Assembly: GCF_014645835.1 (NCBI RefSeq)
Contig: NZ_BMMM01000001.1
Span: 1,044,834 to 1,108,833, forward strand
Source of the DNA: Streptomyces albiflavescens
Lineage (GTDB): Bacteria; Actinomycetota; Actinomycetes; Streptomycetales; Streptomycetaceae
DNA: 64,000 nucleotides
Direction of reading: 5' to 3'
Shown: positions 33,265 through 42,250 of the stretch, one piece after another
Numbering within the stretch: the first letter of the stretch is position 1
How the letters are laid out: every line of letters begins with the position of its first letter
Translations under genes and position numbers: made by a program
Notes under the pieces: generated by a model
The model's database searches: none
The model's input: only the letters and a program-made list of their open reading frames with translations
Told to the model about the DNA's origin: nothing

Positions 33265-34107
33265 TCACCCCTGCCACACCTCGGCGGCTTCCGCCGCGTG
33301 TATCGCGGCCTGTTTCCGTCCGGCGCGTGCCGCGGCGGCCCTGACCGAGAGGTCCAGCGGGTTGCGGCCGAAGGACTGCTTTGCGGTGCGATCCGGTGTG
33401 ATGACCGTGACCTTGGCGCCGTGCTCAGTGAGCCTGCGGCCCTGCTCGGCGGCCGAGGCCAAAGGGCCGCCGCCCGCCGCGACGGGAGCCAGGACGACCA
33501 CGCGCGCGTACCCGGCGGCGAGGTGGGCGTTGGCCGGTGAATGGGTGCCGCCGTCCATCCAGCGGCGGCCGTCGATCGTGACCGGCGGCCACGCTCCCGG
33601 CACCGCGCAGCTCGCGGCCATGGCGTCCACGAGCGGCACCGCGCTGTCCTTGTCGAAGACGCGCAGCTCGCCGGTGGCCGTGTCGACGGCGGGCATGCGC
33701 AGCGACCGCGCCGGCCACTCGGGCGAGGCGAGTCTGCTCTCGATCGCGTAGCGACGCGACGCCTCGTCCGGAGTGCGCGCCGCCAGTGCCATCCGGCCGA
33801 TCTTCCGGCCGTAGTCCTCGGGGGTGCGTGAGGTCAGCGTCGCCCAGGCATAGCGAGCGTAGGCGCCCACGCCCAGGCGCCCGCTCAGCTCGCCGCTCTG
33901 CGGGCCGAGTTGGCGCTGGTACAGCTCCAGGAGGGTCAGCCGGCCCGAGGCGAGCTGAGCGCCCACGGACGAGCCCGCCGACGTACCGATCACCACATCG
34001 GCGTCGCTCAGGTCGACGCCCGACTCCAGGAGCCCGTACAGCATTCCGGCGAGCCAGCCGATCCCCCCGCTGCCCCCGCCGCCGAGCACAAGTGCCTTGT
34101 CCCCCAT
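33265..34107 (-). CDS. Patatin-like phospholipase
   Basis: A 280-aa patatin-domain protein with the GGGGSGG oxyanion loop at 9-15, nucleophile serine in GTSAGS near residue 44 and the catalytic aspartate in MDGGTHS. It is expected to hydrolyse acyl lipids in the cytoplasm or at the membrane. The ATG at 34107 is chosen because similarity starts exactly there, although the frame is open 5' of it. It lies downstream of tuf3 on the same strand with a 125-bp gap. Confidence 0.9.
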   Translation of the reverse strand: MGDKALVLGGGGSGGIGWLAGMLYGLLESGVDLSDADVVIGTSAGSSVGAQLASGRLTLLELYQRQLGPQSGELSGRLGVGAYARYAWATLTSRTPEDYGRKIGRMALAARTPDEASRRYAIESRLASPEWPARSLRMPAVDTATGELRVFDKDSAVPLVDAMAASCAVPGAWPPVTIDGRRWMDGGTHSPANAHLAAGYARVVVLAPVAAGGGPLASAAEQGRRLTEHGAKVTVITPDRTAKQSFGRNPLDLSVRAAAARAGRKQAAIHAAEAAEVWQG

Positions 34108-34232
34108 GGCTTTCCCACCCTTCAGCGCCCCTGACGCCCCCGTCTGCGACCAGTCTCGCGCACGGCACTGACATCGGTACGAGCGGGTGCCCACCCCTCT
34201 CGGGGCGGGCACCCGTGTCCCTCGACCGCCGC

Positions 34233-35402
34233 TCAGCCGACCGACGTCACCGTCCCGGCGCCGACCGTCCGGCCGCCCTCGCGGATCGCGAAGCCCAGGC
34301 CGGGCTCCAGCGGGACCTCGCGCCCGAGCTCCACGGTCATCGTGACGGTGTCGCCGGGCCGGGCGACCGCCGTCTCGCCGAGGTCGACATCGCCGACCAC
34401 GTCCGCGGTGCGGATGTAGAACTGCGGGCGGTACCCGGTGGAGACGGGTGTCGTGCGTCCGCCCTCGCGCGTCGACAGGACGTACACCTGCGCCGCGAAA
34501 CGGCGACTGGGTACGACACTGCCGGGCGCGGCCACGATGTGCCCGCGTCGCACCGCGTCGCGCGGTACGCCGCGCAGCAGCAGCGCCACGTTGTCCCCGG
34601 CCTGCGCCTCCTCCATGGGCTTGCCGAAGGTCTCCAGACCGGTGACCACCGTGTCGACGGCGGCGCCGAGCACTTCGACACGGTCGCCGACCCGGATCGT
34701 GCCGCGCTCCACGGCACCGGTGACGACCGTCCCGCGGCCCGTGATCGTGAGCACGTTCTCGACCGGCAACAGGAACGGCGCGTCGAGATACCGCTCGGGC
34801 ATCGGCACATAGGTGTCGACCGCGTCGAGCAGCGCGTCGATCGCCGCCGTCCAACGGGGGTCGCCCTCAAGGGCCTTGAGGCCGGACACCCGTACGACGG
34901 GTACGGCATCGCCCCCGTAGCCGTGCGCGGAGAGCAGTTCCCTGACCTCCAGCTCCACGAGGTCGGTGAGCTCCTCGTCGCCCGCGTCGGCCTTGTTGAG
35001 GGCGACGACGATGTGGTCGACGCCCACCTGGCGGGCGAGCAGCACGTGCTCGGCGGTCTGCGGCATGATCCCGTCGAGCGCCGAGACGACGAGGATCGCC
35101 CCGTCGAGCTGGGCCGCGCCCGTGACCATGTTCTTGACGTAGTCGGCATGGCCCGGCATGTCCACGTGCGCGTAGTGCCGGGTGTCGGTCTCGTACTCGA
35201 CATGCGCGATGTTGATGGTGATGCCGCGCGCGGCCTCCTCCGGCGCACGGTCGATCCGGTCGAACGGAACGAAGGTGCCGGAGCCGCGCTCGGCGAGGAC
35301 CTTGGTGATGGCGGCGGTCAGGGTGGTCTTGCCGTGGTCGACGTGACCCATCGTGCCGATGTTCAGGTGCGGTTTGGTGCGCACGTAAGCGGTCTTGGAC
35401 AT
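34233..35402 (-). CDS. tuf3: Divergent elongation factor Tu (Tuf3 type)
   Basis: A translation GTPase of 389 aa with the full three-domain EF-Tu layout. It has the P-loop GHVDHGKTT (19-27), [10 protein letters not shown] switch I, DMPGH (81-85, where regular EF-Tu has DCPGH) and NKAD (136-139). It is clearly EF-Tu but diverged, and it is not next to fusA or rpsL, so it is not the main copy. This matches Tuf3 of S. coelicolor and S. ramocissimus, reported as inessential and under positive stringent control in the former. The ATG at 35402 follows GAGG. A hairpin-rich leader lies upstream. Confidence 0.92.
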   Translation of the reverse strand: MSKTAYVRTKPHLNIGTMGHVDHGKTTLTAAITKVLAERGSGTFVPFDRIDRAPEEAARGITINIAHVEYETDTRHYAHVDMPGHADYVKNMVTGAAQLDGAILVVSALDGIMPQTAEHVLLARQVGVDHIVVALNKADAGDEELTDLVELEVRELLSAHGYGGDAVPVVRVSGLKALEGDPRWTAAIDALLDAVDTYVPMPERYLDAPFLLPVENVLTITGRGTVVTGAVERGTIRVGDRVEVLGAAVDTVVTGLETFGKPMEEAQAGDNVALLLRGVPRDAVRRGHIVAAPGSVVPSRRFAAQVYVLSTREGGRTTPVSTGYRPQFYIRTADVVGDVDLGETAVARPGDTVTMTVELGREVPLEPGLGFAIREGGRTVGAGTVTSVG

Positions 35403-35724
35403 GGCTGTACCTCGAAGCCTCTTCAGTGTCAGCGGAACTGAGTGATGGCCCCGGCGCACACGGGCCGGGACGGGAACCCCAAGGACTTGCCGACCCTCCC
35501 CCTGCGGGGTCCGCCGGACGATCCGGGAAGGGTCAGCTTCGGGCGCCGTCGACGGCGGCCACGATGATCGGGACGGCAGCCTTCGGGGCATCCGCGACTG
35601 CGGATGCTGCGAGGAGGAAGGCGTACCGGAACATGAGGAGATCATCGCCGACGCGTCCGCCCACGTCGAATGGTTTTCCGCGCCCGGGAGTCGGGGGCTT
35701 CGGGCGGTGCGTCCGGGTACTGAA
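35403..35724. promoter_or_regulatory. tuf3 upstream region with nested hairpins
   Basis: A 320-bp gap without a gene. About 90-130 bases before the tuf3 start, GACCCTCCCC (35492-35501) can pair with GGGAAGGGTC (35525-35534; one mismatch), enclosing a smaller CCCC-TGC-GGGG hairpin. This could be a terminator of the upstream gene or a leader structure for tuf3; it is an inference from pairing only. Confidence 0.35.
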
Positions 35725-35787
35725 GGTGCTTCAGGTGCTTCAGGTGCTTCAGGTGCTTCAGGTGCTTCAGGTGCTTCAGGTGCTTCA
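35725..35787. repeat. 9-bp tandem repeat, seven units, at the alkD stop
   Basis: Seven copies of GGTGCTTCA on the + strand. On the coding strand each unit reads as TGA AGC ACC in the frame of the upstream gene, so the stop codon itself is repeated seven times in frame. A partial eighth unit (GGTGC) lies within the final codons. Confidence 0.95.
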
Positions 35788-36531
35788 GGTGCCGATGTTC
35801 TTGAGCGCCTCACGCACGGACAGCGGCGCGAGCCTCCCCCGCTCCCGGGCGACGAAGTCCCGTACCGCCTGCGGGTCCGTCTTCGCGTACTCGCGCAGAC
35901 ACCAGCCGATCGCCTTGCGGATGAAGAAATCGGGGTGCCCGGACTGGCGGACGCAGTACCCGAAGAGGCGCTCGGTGTCGGTGGTGTCCTTGTAGCGGAG
36001 CTGGTGGAGCAGGGCCGTACGCGCGACCCACAGGTCGTCGTCCTCGATCCACGCGTCCATGTCGGTCTTCAGCTTCGGATCGGCGGCCACCAGGCCTCCC
36101 ACCACGTGGGAGGCGAGTGCGTCGACGGTGTCCCACCAGGGGACCGTGCGGACCAGGTGACGTGCCACCGGCAGGAAGCCCGACGACAGCCGCTTCACAT
36201 GACGGCGCAGGTAGTCGACGGCGAAGTAGTGGTACTCGCGCTCGGGCAGCTCCCAGCAGCGCAGCGCGAGCGCCGCGCAGTCGGCCTCGTCGGGGCGGGC
36301 GATGTCCTGGAGGACGGTCCGCGACAGGGCGCGGCGCTCGGGCGTGGTCAGCCCGAGGAAGGGCGCCACATCCTTCATGTAGGCGCGCATCGCCCCGGCC
36401 CGTTCCGCGTCGGCGGCCGCGGCGTAGGTGGCGGTGAGCCGTCGCAGCACGGTGCCCGCGACGACGCTGTCCGGCACCTCGAACCGCGCACCTGACGTTC
36501 CGGAAGCTGTGACGCCCATGAGACGTACCAT
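35785..36531 (-). CDS. AlkD-like DNA alkylation repair protein
   Basis: A 248-aa all-helical HEAT-repeat glycosylase of the DNA_alkylation family, which removes alkylated purines. Typical segments are [17 protein letters not shown], the [14 protein letters not shown] block carrying the catalytic aspartate, and [17 protein letters not shown]. The start may be ATG 36531 or 36519; neither has a ribosome site. It is divergent from a VTT-domain gene only 37 bp away, so promoters overlap. The stop codon is the first of seven in-frame TGA codons made by a 9-bp repeat. Confidence 0.9.
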   Translation of the reverse strand: MVRLMGVTASGTSGARFEVPDSVVAGTVLRRLTATYAAAADAERAGAMRAYMKDVAPFLGLTTPERRALSRTVLQDIARPDEADCAALALRCWELPEREYHYFAVDYLRRHVKRLSSGFLPVARHLVRTVPWWDTVDALASHVVGGLVAADPKLKTDMDAWIEDDDLWVARTALLHQLRYKDTTDTERLFGYCVRQSGHPDFFIRKAIGWCLREYAKTDPQAVRDFVARERGRLAPLSVREALKNIGT

Positions 36532-36568
36532 ACGGCGATCACACACATTGGTCGGTTAGTGTCGCCGG

Positions 36569-37387
36569 ATGCTCGATGCCACCACCCGCTCTGGGGGCAC
36601 CGCCACGGCCACTCCCCAGGCCGCCGCCACGGAGCTCGCCGTCGCCACGGACCTGGCCGTCGCCGCGGAGCTCGCCGTCGCCGCACCCACAGTCCTGACC
36701 GCCGCCCGTACCGGCCTGACCGCCCGCTGCGCGAGAGCACTGCTCTCGCCCTGGTCGAGGCTCACCCTGCTCGTGGTGCTGCTCGCGGCCGCCGCGTCGA
36801 GCGTGCTGCTCTTCGAACCGCAGCGGCTGCTCGCCGACGGCTGGCCGCCACAGCTCGGCGGTGCCGCGGCGGCCGTCGCGTTCGCTGTGGCGTACGGGCT
36901 GTGCACGGTCGCGTTCGTGCCCCGGCCACTGCTCAATCTGGCGGCGGGCGCCCTCTTCGGCTCCCAACTGGGCCTGGGCACCGCGCTCGTGGGCACGGTG
37001 CTCGGCGCCGGCATCGCCTTCGGGCTCGGCCGGCTCCTCGGGCAGGACGCGCTGCGCCCACTGCTGCGCGCCCGCTGGCTGAAGGCGGCGGACGGACAGC
37101 TCAGCCGGCACGGCTTCCGCTCGATGATGGTGGCCCGGCTGTTCCCCGGAGTGCCGTTCTGGGCCGCCAACTACTGCGCGGCCGTCTCCCGCATGGGGTG
37201 GCTGCCCTTCCTCCTCGCGACGACGCTCGGCTCGATCCCGAACACCGCCGCGTACGCCGTCGCCGGCGCCCGGGCCTCGGCGCCGACGTCGCCGGCCTTC
37301 CTCATCGCGATGGGCTTCATCGCCGTGCCGGCCCTGGTCGGAGCGGTGGTGGCCTGGCGCAAGCGCCACCACCTGCGCGGCCGCTGA
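36569..37387 (+). CDS. TVP38/TMEM64 (VTT-domain) membrane protein
   Basis: A 272-aa polytopic membrane protein. After a 50-residue Ala-rich N-terminus containing three TELAVA/TDLAVA/AELAVA repeats come about six membrane segments with the VTT-domain signature (FVPRPLLNLAAGALFG and RLFPGVPFWAANY). Relatives act in lipid scrambling or flipping. The ATG at 36569 has TAGTGT six bases upstream and no ribosome site; probably leaderless. The N-terminal repeats come from 18-bp DNA repeats. Confidence 0.87.
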   Translation: MLDATTRSGGTATATPQAAATELAVATDLAVAAELAVAAPTVLTAARTGLTARCARALLSPWSRLTLLVVLLAAAASSVLLFEPQRLLADGWPPQLGGAAAAVAFAVAYGLCTVAFVPRPLLNLAAGALFGSQLGLGTALVGTVLGAGIAFGLGRLLGQDALRPLLRARWLKAADGQLSRHGFRSMMVARLFPGVPFWAANYCAAVSRMGWLPFLLATTLGSIPNTAAYAVAGARASAPTSPAFLIAMGFIAVPALVGAVVAWRKRHHLRGR

Positions 37388-37456
37388 AGCACCGCGCGGT
37401 CACGGAGGCGCTGACGGCCTGGGCACCACCGCGGCCGCGCTGCACGGCCACCGGCA

Positions 37457-38626
37457 CTAGACGGCTTCCAGCACCATCGCGTTGGCGAGTCCGCCCGCCT
37501 CGCACATCGTCTGCAGCGCGTAGCGGGCTCCGCGGCTCCGCATGGCGTGCACGAGGGTGGTCGTCAGACGGGTGCCGCTCGCGCCGAGCGGGTGGCCGAT
37601 CGCGATCGCTCCGCCGTGCACATTGACCTTGGAAAGGTCGGCGCCCGTCTCCTGCTGCCAGGCGAGGACGACGGCCGCGAAGGCCTCGTTGACCTCGAAG
37701 AGGTCGATGTCTCCGAGGGCCAGCCCCGCCTTGCGCAGCACCTTCTCGGTGGCCGGGATGACGCCCGTGAGCATCAGCAGCGGGTCTGAACCGGTGACGG
37801 CGAAGCTGTGCAGACGGGCGATCGGGCGCAGCCCGAGGCGGGCCGCGGTCTCGCTCGACGTGATGAGCACGGCCGACGCGCCGTCGTTGATGGGGCTCGC
37901 GTTGCCCGCCGTGACGGACCAGTCGATCTGCGGGAAGCGCTCGCCGAAGGCGGGGTCGTAGTAGGCGGGCTTGAGTCCGGCGAGTATCTCCGTGGTGCTG
38001 GCCGGCCGGACGCACTCGTCGCGGGTCACTCCCTCCAGGGGCGCGACTTCGGCGTCGAAGAGGCCGTTGTTCCACGCCGCGGCCGCCTTCTGGTGCGAGC
38101 TCACCGCGAAGGTGTCCATCTGCTCGCGCGAAATGCCCCACTTGGCGGCGATGAGTTCGGCGCTGATGCCCTGCGGCACCAGGCCCTCCGGGTAGCGCTC
38201 GGCGACGCCGGGCCCGAAGGGGTCCTTGCCCGCCGGCACGTTCGACCACATCGGGACGCGGCTCATCGACTCCACACCGCAGGCGACGACCATGTCGTAC
38301 GCGCCCGACATGACGCCCTGCGCGGCGAAGTGCACGGCCTGCTGCGAGGAGCCGCACTGCCGGTCCACCGTGGTCGCGGGCACCGTCTCGGGGAATCCCG
38401 CGGAGAGTACGGCGTACCGGGTGGTGTTCATGGCCTGCTCGCCGACCTGGTCGACGGTGCCCCCGATGACGTCGTCGATCAGCGCCGGGTCGACCCCGGT
38501 GCGCTCGACGAGGGTGCGCAGCGTGTGGGCGAGCAGCTCCACGGGATGGACATGGGCGAGGGAGCCGTTCGGCTTGCCCTTGCCGATGGGGGTGCGTACG
38601 GCTTCGACGATCACGGCGTCACGCAT
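37457..38626 (-). CDS. Acetyl-CoA acetyltransferase-type thiolase
   Basis: A 389-aa thiolase with nucleophile cysteine in DRQCGSS near residue 91, GHPLGASG near 345 and the second cysteine in TMCEAGG near 377. It resembles the FadA/steroid-degradation thiolase group rather than PcaF and is only distantly similar to the thiolase at 12.4 kb. It probably works in fatty-acid or side-chain beta-oxidation. The ATG at 38626 faces an HxlR regulator gene across a 149-bp region with three palindromes, so regulation by that protein is likely. Confidence 0.9.
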   Translation of the reverse strand: MRDAVIVEAVRTPIGKGKPNGSLAHVHPVELLAHTLRTLVERTGVDPALIDDVIGGTVDQVGEQAMNTTRYAVLSAGFPETVPATTVDRQCGSSQQAVHFAAQGVMSGAYDMVVACGVESMSRVPMWSNVPAGKDPFGPGVAERYPEGLVPQGISAELIAAKWGISREQMDTFAVSSHQKAAAAWNNGLFDAEVAPLEGVTRDECVRPASTTEILAGLKPAYYDPAFGERFPQIDWSVTAGNASPINDGASAVLITSSETAARLGLRPIARLHSFAVTGSDPLLMLTGVIPATEKVLRKAGLALGDIDLFEVNEAFAAVVLAWQQETGADLSKVNVHGGAIAIGHPLGASGTRLTTTLVHAMRSRGARYALQTMCEAGGLANAMVLEAV

Positions 38627-38671
38627 GGGATGCCTCTCAGGTCTTCGAGGTCAGGGAACCGGCTACTGAGC

Positions 38672-38758
38672 GAGTTCGTTCTTCGAACTCACTGAGTTTG
38701 CTTTTCAAACCTGCTAAGTGACTCAAGAGTAGCTCAGTGGGTTGGACAAACCAACCCA
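38672..38758. promoter_or_regulatory. Three operators between thiolase and HxlR genes
   Basis: Two related palindromes lie 22 bp apart: GAGTTCGTTCTTCGAACTC (38672-38690) and GAGTTTGCTTTTCAAACCT (38694-38712). A third, with 8-bp arms TGGGTTGG/CCAACCCA and a 5-bp spacer (38738-38758), overlaps the -35 region (TTGGAC) of the hxlR promoter, whose -10 is TAGACT at about 38764-38769. The layout suits an autoregulated HxlR repressor controlling both genes. Confidence 0.65.
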
Positions 38759-38775
38759 CCCCTTAGACTGGTGCC

Positions 38776-39237
38776 ATGAAGGACGCACGCCCCTGCTCGA
38801 TCGCCGACACCCTCGCTCTCGTCGGCGAGAAGTACTCCCTGCTCGTACTGCGTGAGGTGTCCTTGGGCGCCACACGGTTCGACCAGCTGGTCCGTAACAT
38901 CGGCGCCCCGCGCGATGTGCTGACGGCCCGACTCAAGCGGCTCGTCGACGCCGGCGTCCTGAAGAAGGTCGAGTACAGCGACCGCCCCAAGCGCTATGAG
39001 TACCGGCCCACCGAGGCCGGCCTGGAGCTGGTGCCGGTCCTGTGGACGCTCATGGCGTGGGGCGACCGCCATCTCCACGCCGACGGCGACCGCCCCATGG
39101 TGATCGAGCACATCTGCGGCCACGAACTCGTCCCGCAGGTCGTCTGCGCCGAGTGCGGCAATGAGGTGCAGCACGGCGATCTGTCGGCGCACCCACAGGC
39201 TCCGGGCTGGACGGTCACGGGCCCCGCGGCGGCTTAG
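38776..39237 (+). CDS. HxlR-family regulator
   Basis: A 153-aa winged-helix regulator. It has the family core CSIADTLALVGEKYSLLVLREV with the N-terminal cysteine near residue 7, the recognition helix APRDVLTARLKRLVDAGVL, and a C-terminal CGHELVPQVVCAECG segment whose cysteines and histidine could bind metal or sense redox. The ATG at 38776 follows TAGACT by six bases, so the transcript is probably leaderless. Expected to regulate the divergent thiolase gene. Confidence 0.9.
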   Translation: MKDARPCSIADTLALVGEKYSLLVLREVSLGATRFDQLVRNIGAPRDVLTARLKRLVDAGVLKKVEYSDRPKRYEYRPTEAGLELVPVLWTLMAWGDRHLHADGDRPMVIEHICGHELVPQVVCAECGNEVQHGDLSAHPQAPGWTVTGPAAA

Positions 39238-39298
39238 CACGCGGTCCGGGCAGGTCTGAACGGTCCCCTTACAGGGCTGGACGGTCCCGCATTCCCGG

Positions 39299-39386
39299 CC
39301 TGGACAGTCCTGAGGACAGGCCTGGACAGTCCTGAGGACAGGCCTGGACAGTCCTGAGGACAGGCCTGGACAGTCCTGAGGACAGG
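39299..39386. repeat. 22-bp tandem repeat, four units, with internal dyads
   Basis: Four perfect copies of a 22-bp unit (first unit 39299-39320) containing GTCC-TGA-GGAC and, across unit junctions, CAGGCCTG dyads, so each unit can fold. The array lies between converging genes, beginning 62 bp past the hxlR stop and ending directly after the cupin gene's stop codon. Likely bidirectional terminator material; no spacers, hence not a CRISPR array. Confidence 0.95.
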
Positions 39387-39387
39387 C

Positions 39388-40113
39388 CTAGACGGTCCCC
39401 TTGTAGACGTCGAGCCGTCCGCACATCCCGAACCGGCCGTACGCGGACGGCTGCTCGGCCCGCACGACGGCGTCAGCGAGGTGGGACGTGTCGCCCCGTT
39501 CCAGGCGGTCGAGCTGGTCCCCCGTGGCCGCGGCGGCCGCCTCCGCTCCGCGGCGCCACCGCTCGCGCCACTCCGCGAGGCGGGGCCGCACCAGCGCGGC
39601 AGCGGCCCGGTGGAACGCGGTGAGCGGCTCGGGCCCGTCCGCGTCGCGCAGCGCCCGGTAGCCCTCCAGGGCGAGATCGCGCCGGGCCCGGGCGACCCGC
39701 GCCTGCTCCTCCTCGGTCGCGTCCGCCGGGATGACGGTCGCGACCGCATAGGTCTCGGGGTCGGCCAGATACTCCGGGGGCAGCGTGAGGACCGCGTCGC
39801 CCGCCTCCGGGAGACCGTTGTTCTGCATGAGGACGGTGATGCGCAGGTCGTCCTCGTTGACGAGCCGGTGGATCGTGCCGGGCGTGAACCACGCGACCGT
39901 GCCCGGGACGAGCGGTGTGACCTCGTACCCCGACGTCGTCAGCGTCTGGACCGATCCGCGCCCGCCGGTGACGACATACGCCTCTGAACAGGTCAGGTGC
40001 AGATGGGGAGTGCCGCCGCGCACCCCGTCGACCGCGGGCCAGTCGTAGACGCAGAGGTGCGAGACGGCGACGGCTCCCGGGAGTCCGGTGAAGCCGGGAA
40101 TCACGGCGCTCAC
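39388..40113 (-). CDS. Cupin-domain protein of a sugar-type operon
   Basis: A 241-aa protein whose first 110 residues form a cupin barrel (HLHLTCSEAYVVTGGRGSVQ with the metal-site histidines, then FTPGTIHRLVN). A mostly helical C-terminus of unknown role follows. The GTG at 40113 overlaps the TGA of the PmoA gene (GTGA), so it is the third gene of a translationally coupled operon. It may be an isomerase or sensor acting on the same compound as its neighbours. Confidence 0.85.
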   Translation of the reverse strand: MSAVIPGFTGLPGAVAVSHLCVYDWPAVDGVRGGTPHLHLTCSEAYVVTGGRGSVQTLTTSGYEVTPLVPGTVAWFTPGTIHRLVNEDDLRITVLMQNNGLPEAGDAVLTLPPEYLADPETYAVATVIPADATEEEQARVARARRDLALEGYRALRDADGPEPLTAFHRAAAALVRPRLAEWRERWRRGAEAAAAATGDQLDRLERGDTSHLADAVVRAEQPSAYGRFGMCGRLDVYKGTV

Positions 40114-41051
40114 CAGGGATGCTCCTCCAGGTACTTGGCTACCTCCTCGCGCTCCCAGGCCCCCTCGGCGACGACCACCCGGTAGCGGCGGGTGAGCGTG
40201 TCCCCGGGCGCGAGCTCCAGTTCGTCGAAGAAGGCGAGCGAGGGGGCTACGGCGGCGAAGGGGTCGTTGCGGACGAACCAGTGGGCCGGGTGAGCACCTC
40301 GGGATCCGGAGTGGTCGTTCTCGGGGGCATGCGCGAAGACGAGGGTCGCATGGCCGTCGGAGCCGTCGTGCTCCCCCGAGTACGCGAGCCAAGGCGCCTG
40401 CCGCCCCATCAGCTGGGGCCCTTCGGAGTCGGGCCCGATGACCCGGCCGCCCCGGAAGGCGCGCGGGCCACGCCAGAACAGGCCCGTATAGCCTGCCATC
40501 TCCCGCCCCGCGGTGGTGGGACTGCCGAAGCGCAGTGGCTCCTCGCGGCGGTTGGTGACCGCGGTGGTCCAGGTCAGCGCCCAGGAGCCCGCCCCGGGAT
40601 CGATGTCATGCACCTCGATGCGGCGCTGCTCGTCGGCCCACGGATCGCCGTCGTACGGATGCCAGGTGAGGCGCTCGGCGATGACCGCGCGACCACCGTC
40701 CGAGGCGACCTCGTCGAACGTGACGTGCGCCATCGACCCCACACGCTCCGGGAGTTCGAGATATCCCTTTCCGTGGACGTATGTGTTGCCGCCCCACAGG
40801 TTCTGGCCGGAGAGGTGCGAGGCCGTCATCTGGAGGCCCTTGTGCCAGCGGTGGTCGTTGGGCCGGTAGTCCGTGACGACGTTGTTCGCCAGCGTCCTGA
40901 GCGGATGCAGATACGGCTTCGGGGACTCCCAGGCGGCCTCGGGCCGGTAGACATAGTTCAACAGGTCCACGCCGCTGGTGACTTCACTGACCGTGACGCG
41001 CTCCCCGTGTGTGTGGACGAGGCGCAGGCCCCCCTGCGAGGACGTGGTCAC
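40110..41051 (-). CDS. PmoA-family protein (DUF6807)
   Basis: A 313-aa protein of the PmoA/DUF6807 family, with the YRPNDHRWHKGLQMT segment and the FVRNDPFAAVAPSLAF C-terminal block. Its fold suggests a carbohydrate-related beta-sandwich; the biochemical role is not established to my knowledge. The GTG at 41051 overlaps the stop of the upstream oxidoreductase (GTGA) and its own stop overlaps the cupin gene, giving strict coupling. PmoA genes often sit next to Gfo/Idh/MocA oxidoreductases, as here. Confidence 0.87.
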   Translation of the reverse strand: MTTSSQGGLRLVHTHGERVTVSEVTSGVDLLNYVYRPEAAWESPKPYLHPLRTLANNVVTDYRPNDHRWHKGLQMTASHLSGQNLWGGNTYVHGKGYLELPERVGSMAHVTFDEVASDGGRAVIAERLTWHPYDGDPWADEQRRIEVHDIDPGAGSWALTWTTAVTNRREEPLRFGSPTTAGREMAGYTGLFWRGPRAFRGGRVIGPDSEGPQLMGRQAPWLAYSGEHDGSDGHATLVFAHAPENDHSGSRGAHPAHWFVRNDPFAAVAPSLAFFDELELAPGDTLTRRYRVVVAEGAWEREEVAKYLEEHPW

Positions 41052-42250
41052 GCCGGCACCTCCTGGTCCAGGGGCACCTCGGGATCCACAGGAGCCCAGC
41101 CGGGCGCGCCGCCGTGCAGGGCCGCGTAGTACGGATCCCCCGGGCCGATCTCCCCCGCACGGACGGTCGCGTCCGTGAACGCCGACTTGTAGAGCGCGGT
41201 GATGAGTTCCAGGCTGGTCCGTCCGTCGGCGCCGCTGCTGCGCGGCCGTTCGCCGGCACGCATGCTCGCGACCAGCTCCCGCAACTGCGCGAGGTGCGAA
41301 CTCGGTACGTCCGCGCCGAAGTCCCGCCAGGCCGCGACATCGGCGTCCGGCACATCCGGTGCCGGAGTGATGCGCCAGTTGTCGTTGCTGTGCCCGTACA
41401 GGTGCGTGAGCTCGACGGTGCCGCGTTCGCAGTCGATGCGGATGCGGCTCACCTCGTCGGGGCTCAGAACGCTGTTGACGATGGTGGCCATCGCGCCGCT
41501 CGCGAAGCGGACGAGGGCAGTCGAGACGTCCTCCGTCTCCACGTCGTGCACCAGGCGCCCGGCCATCGCCCGCACCTCGCTCCACGGCCCCAGCAGGTCG
41601 AGCAGCAGGTCCATCTGGTGGATGCCGTGTCCCATCGCGGGCCCGCCGCCCTCGGTCGCCCAGCGTCCGCGCCAGGGCACGGCGTAGTAGTCGGCGTTGC
41701 GGTACCACGTGGTCTGACAGTGCGCGACCAGGGGACGGCCCATGGCCTCCTCGGCGATCAGACGCCGTACGTGCCGCGCGCCGGAGCCGAAGCGGTGCTG
41801 GAAGACGATCGACGCGTACGGACCCCCGTCCGTCCCTTCCTCCGCCTCGACGGCGTCGAAGTCGGCCAGCGTCGGGACGGGCGGCTTCTCGCACCACACC
41901 CAGGCGCCGGCGCGCAACGCGGCGACGGTCTGCTCGCGGTGCAGGGTCGGCGGGGTGCAGATGGCGACCAGGTCGGGCCGCTGCCCTTCGAGCATCCGGT
42001 CCAGATCGGTGTAGGCGTGCGGGATGCCCGCCTCGGCGCAGAACTCCCGGACCGCGCCCTCGGCGATGTCGACCGCGGCGACGATCTCCGTCTCGCCCTC
42101 CTCGGCGAGCCGCGCCAGCGCCGGGTAGTGGCTGCCGCGCGCGATGGCGCCGGCGCCGACCAGGGCGGCCCGGATGCGGCGGCCGTCGAACGCGGTCGCG
42201 GGGCGGTTCGCGGAGGTCTCCGGGATACCGGCGGTGCGGGATGTACTCAT
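41048..42250 (-). CDS. Gfo/Idh/MocA-family oxidoreductase
   Basis: NAD(P)-dependent sugar or inositol-type dehydrogenase of about 400 aa. It has the Rossmann motif [11 protein letters not shown] near residue 37, CEKPP carrying the catalytic lysine region, and [19 protein letters not shown] with the conserved histidine. The ATG at 42250 begins a short variable leader before the Rossmann fold. First gene of a three-gene coupled operon (Gfo/Idh, PmoA, cupin) likely to process an uncommon sugar. The control region holds several palindromes. Confidence 0.9.
   Translation of the reverse strand: MSTSRTAGIPETSANRPATAFDGRRIRAALVGAGAIARGSHYPALARLAEEGETEIVAAVDIAEGAVREFCAEAGIPHAYTDLDRMLEGQRPDLVAICTPPTLHREQTVAALRAGAWVWCEKPPVPTLADFDAVEAEEGTDGGPYASIVFQHRFGSGARHVRRLIAEEAMGRPLVAHCQTTWYRNADYYAVPWRGRWATEGGGPAMGHGIHQMDLLLDLLGPWSEVRAMAGRLVHDVETEDVSTALVRFASGAMATIVNSVLSPDEVSRIRIDCERGTVELTHLYGHSNDNWRITPAPDVPDADVAAWRDFGADVPSSHLAQLRELVASMRAGERPRSSGADGRTSLELITALYKSAFTDATVRAGEIGPGDPYYAALHGGAPGWAPVDPEVPLDQEVPA

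Noticed and set aside
34233..35402. Main housekeeping tuf gene
   Set aside because: No rpsL, rpsG or fusA neighbours, and DMPGH and other diverged segments match the Tuf3 type.
39299..39386. Possible CRISPR array
   Set aside because: The 22-bp units are directly adjacent with no unique spacers, and no cas genes are present.
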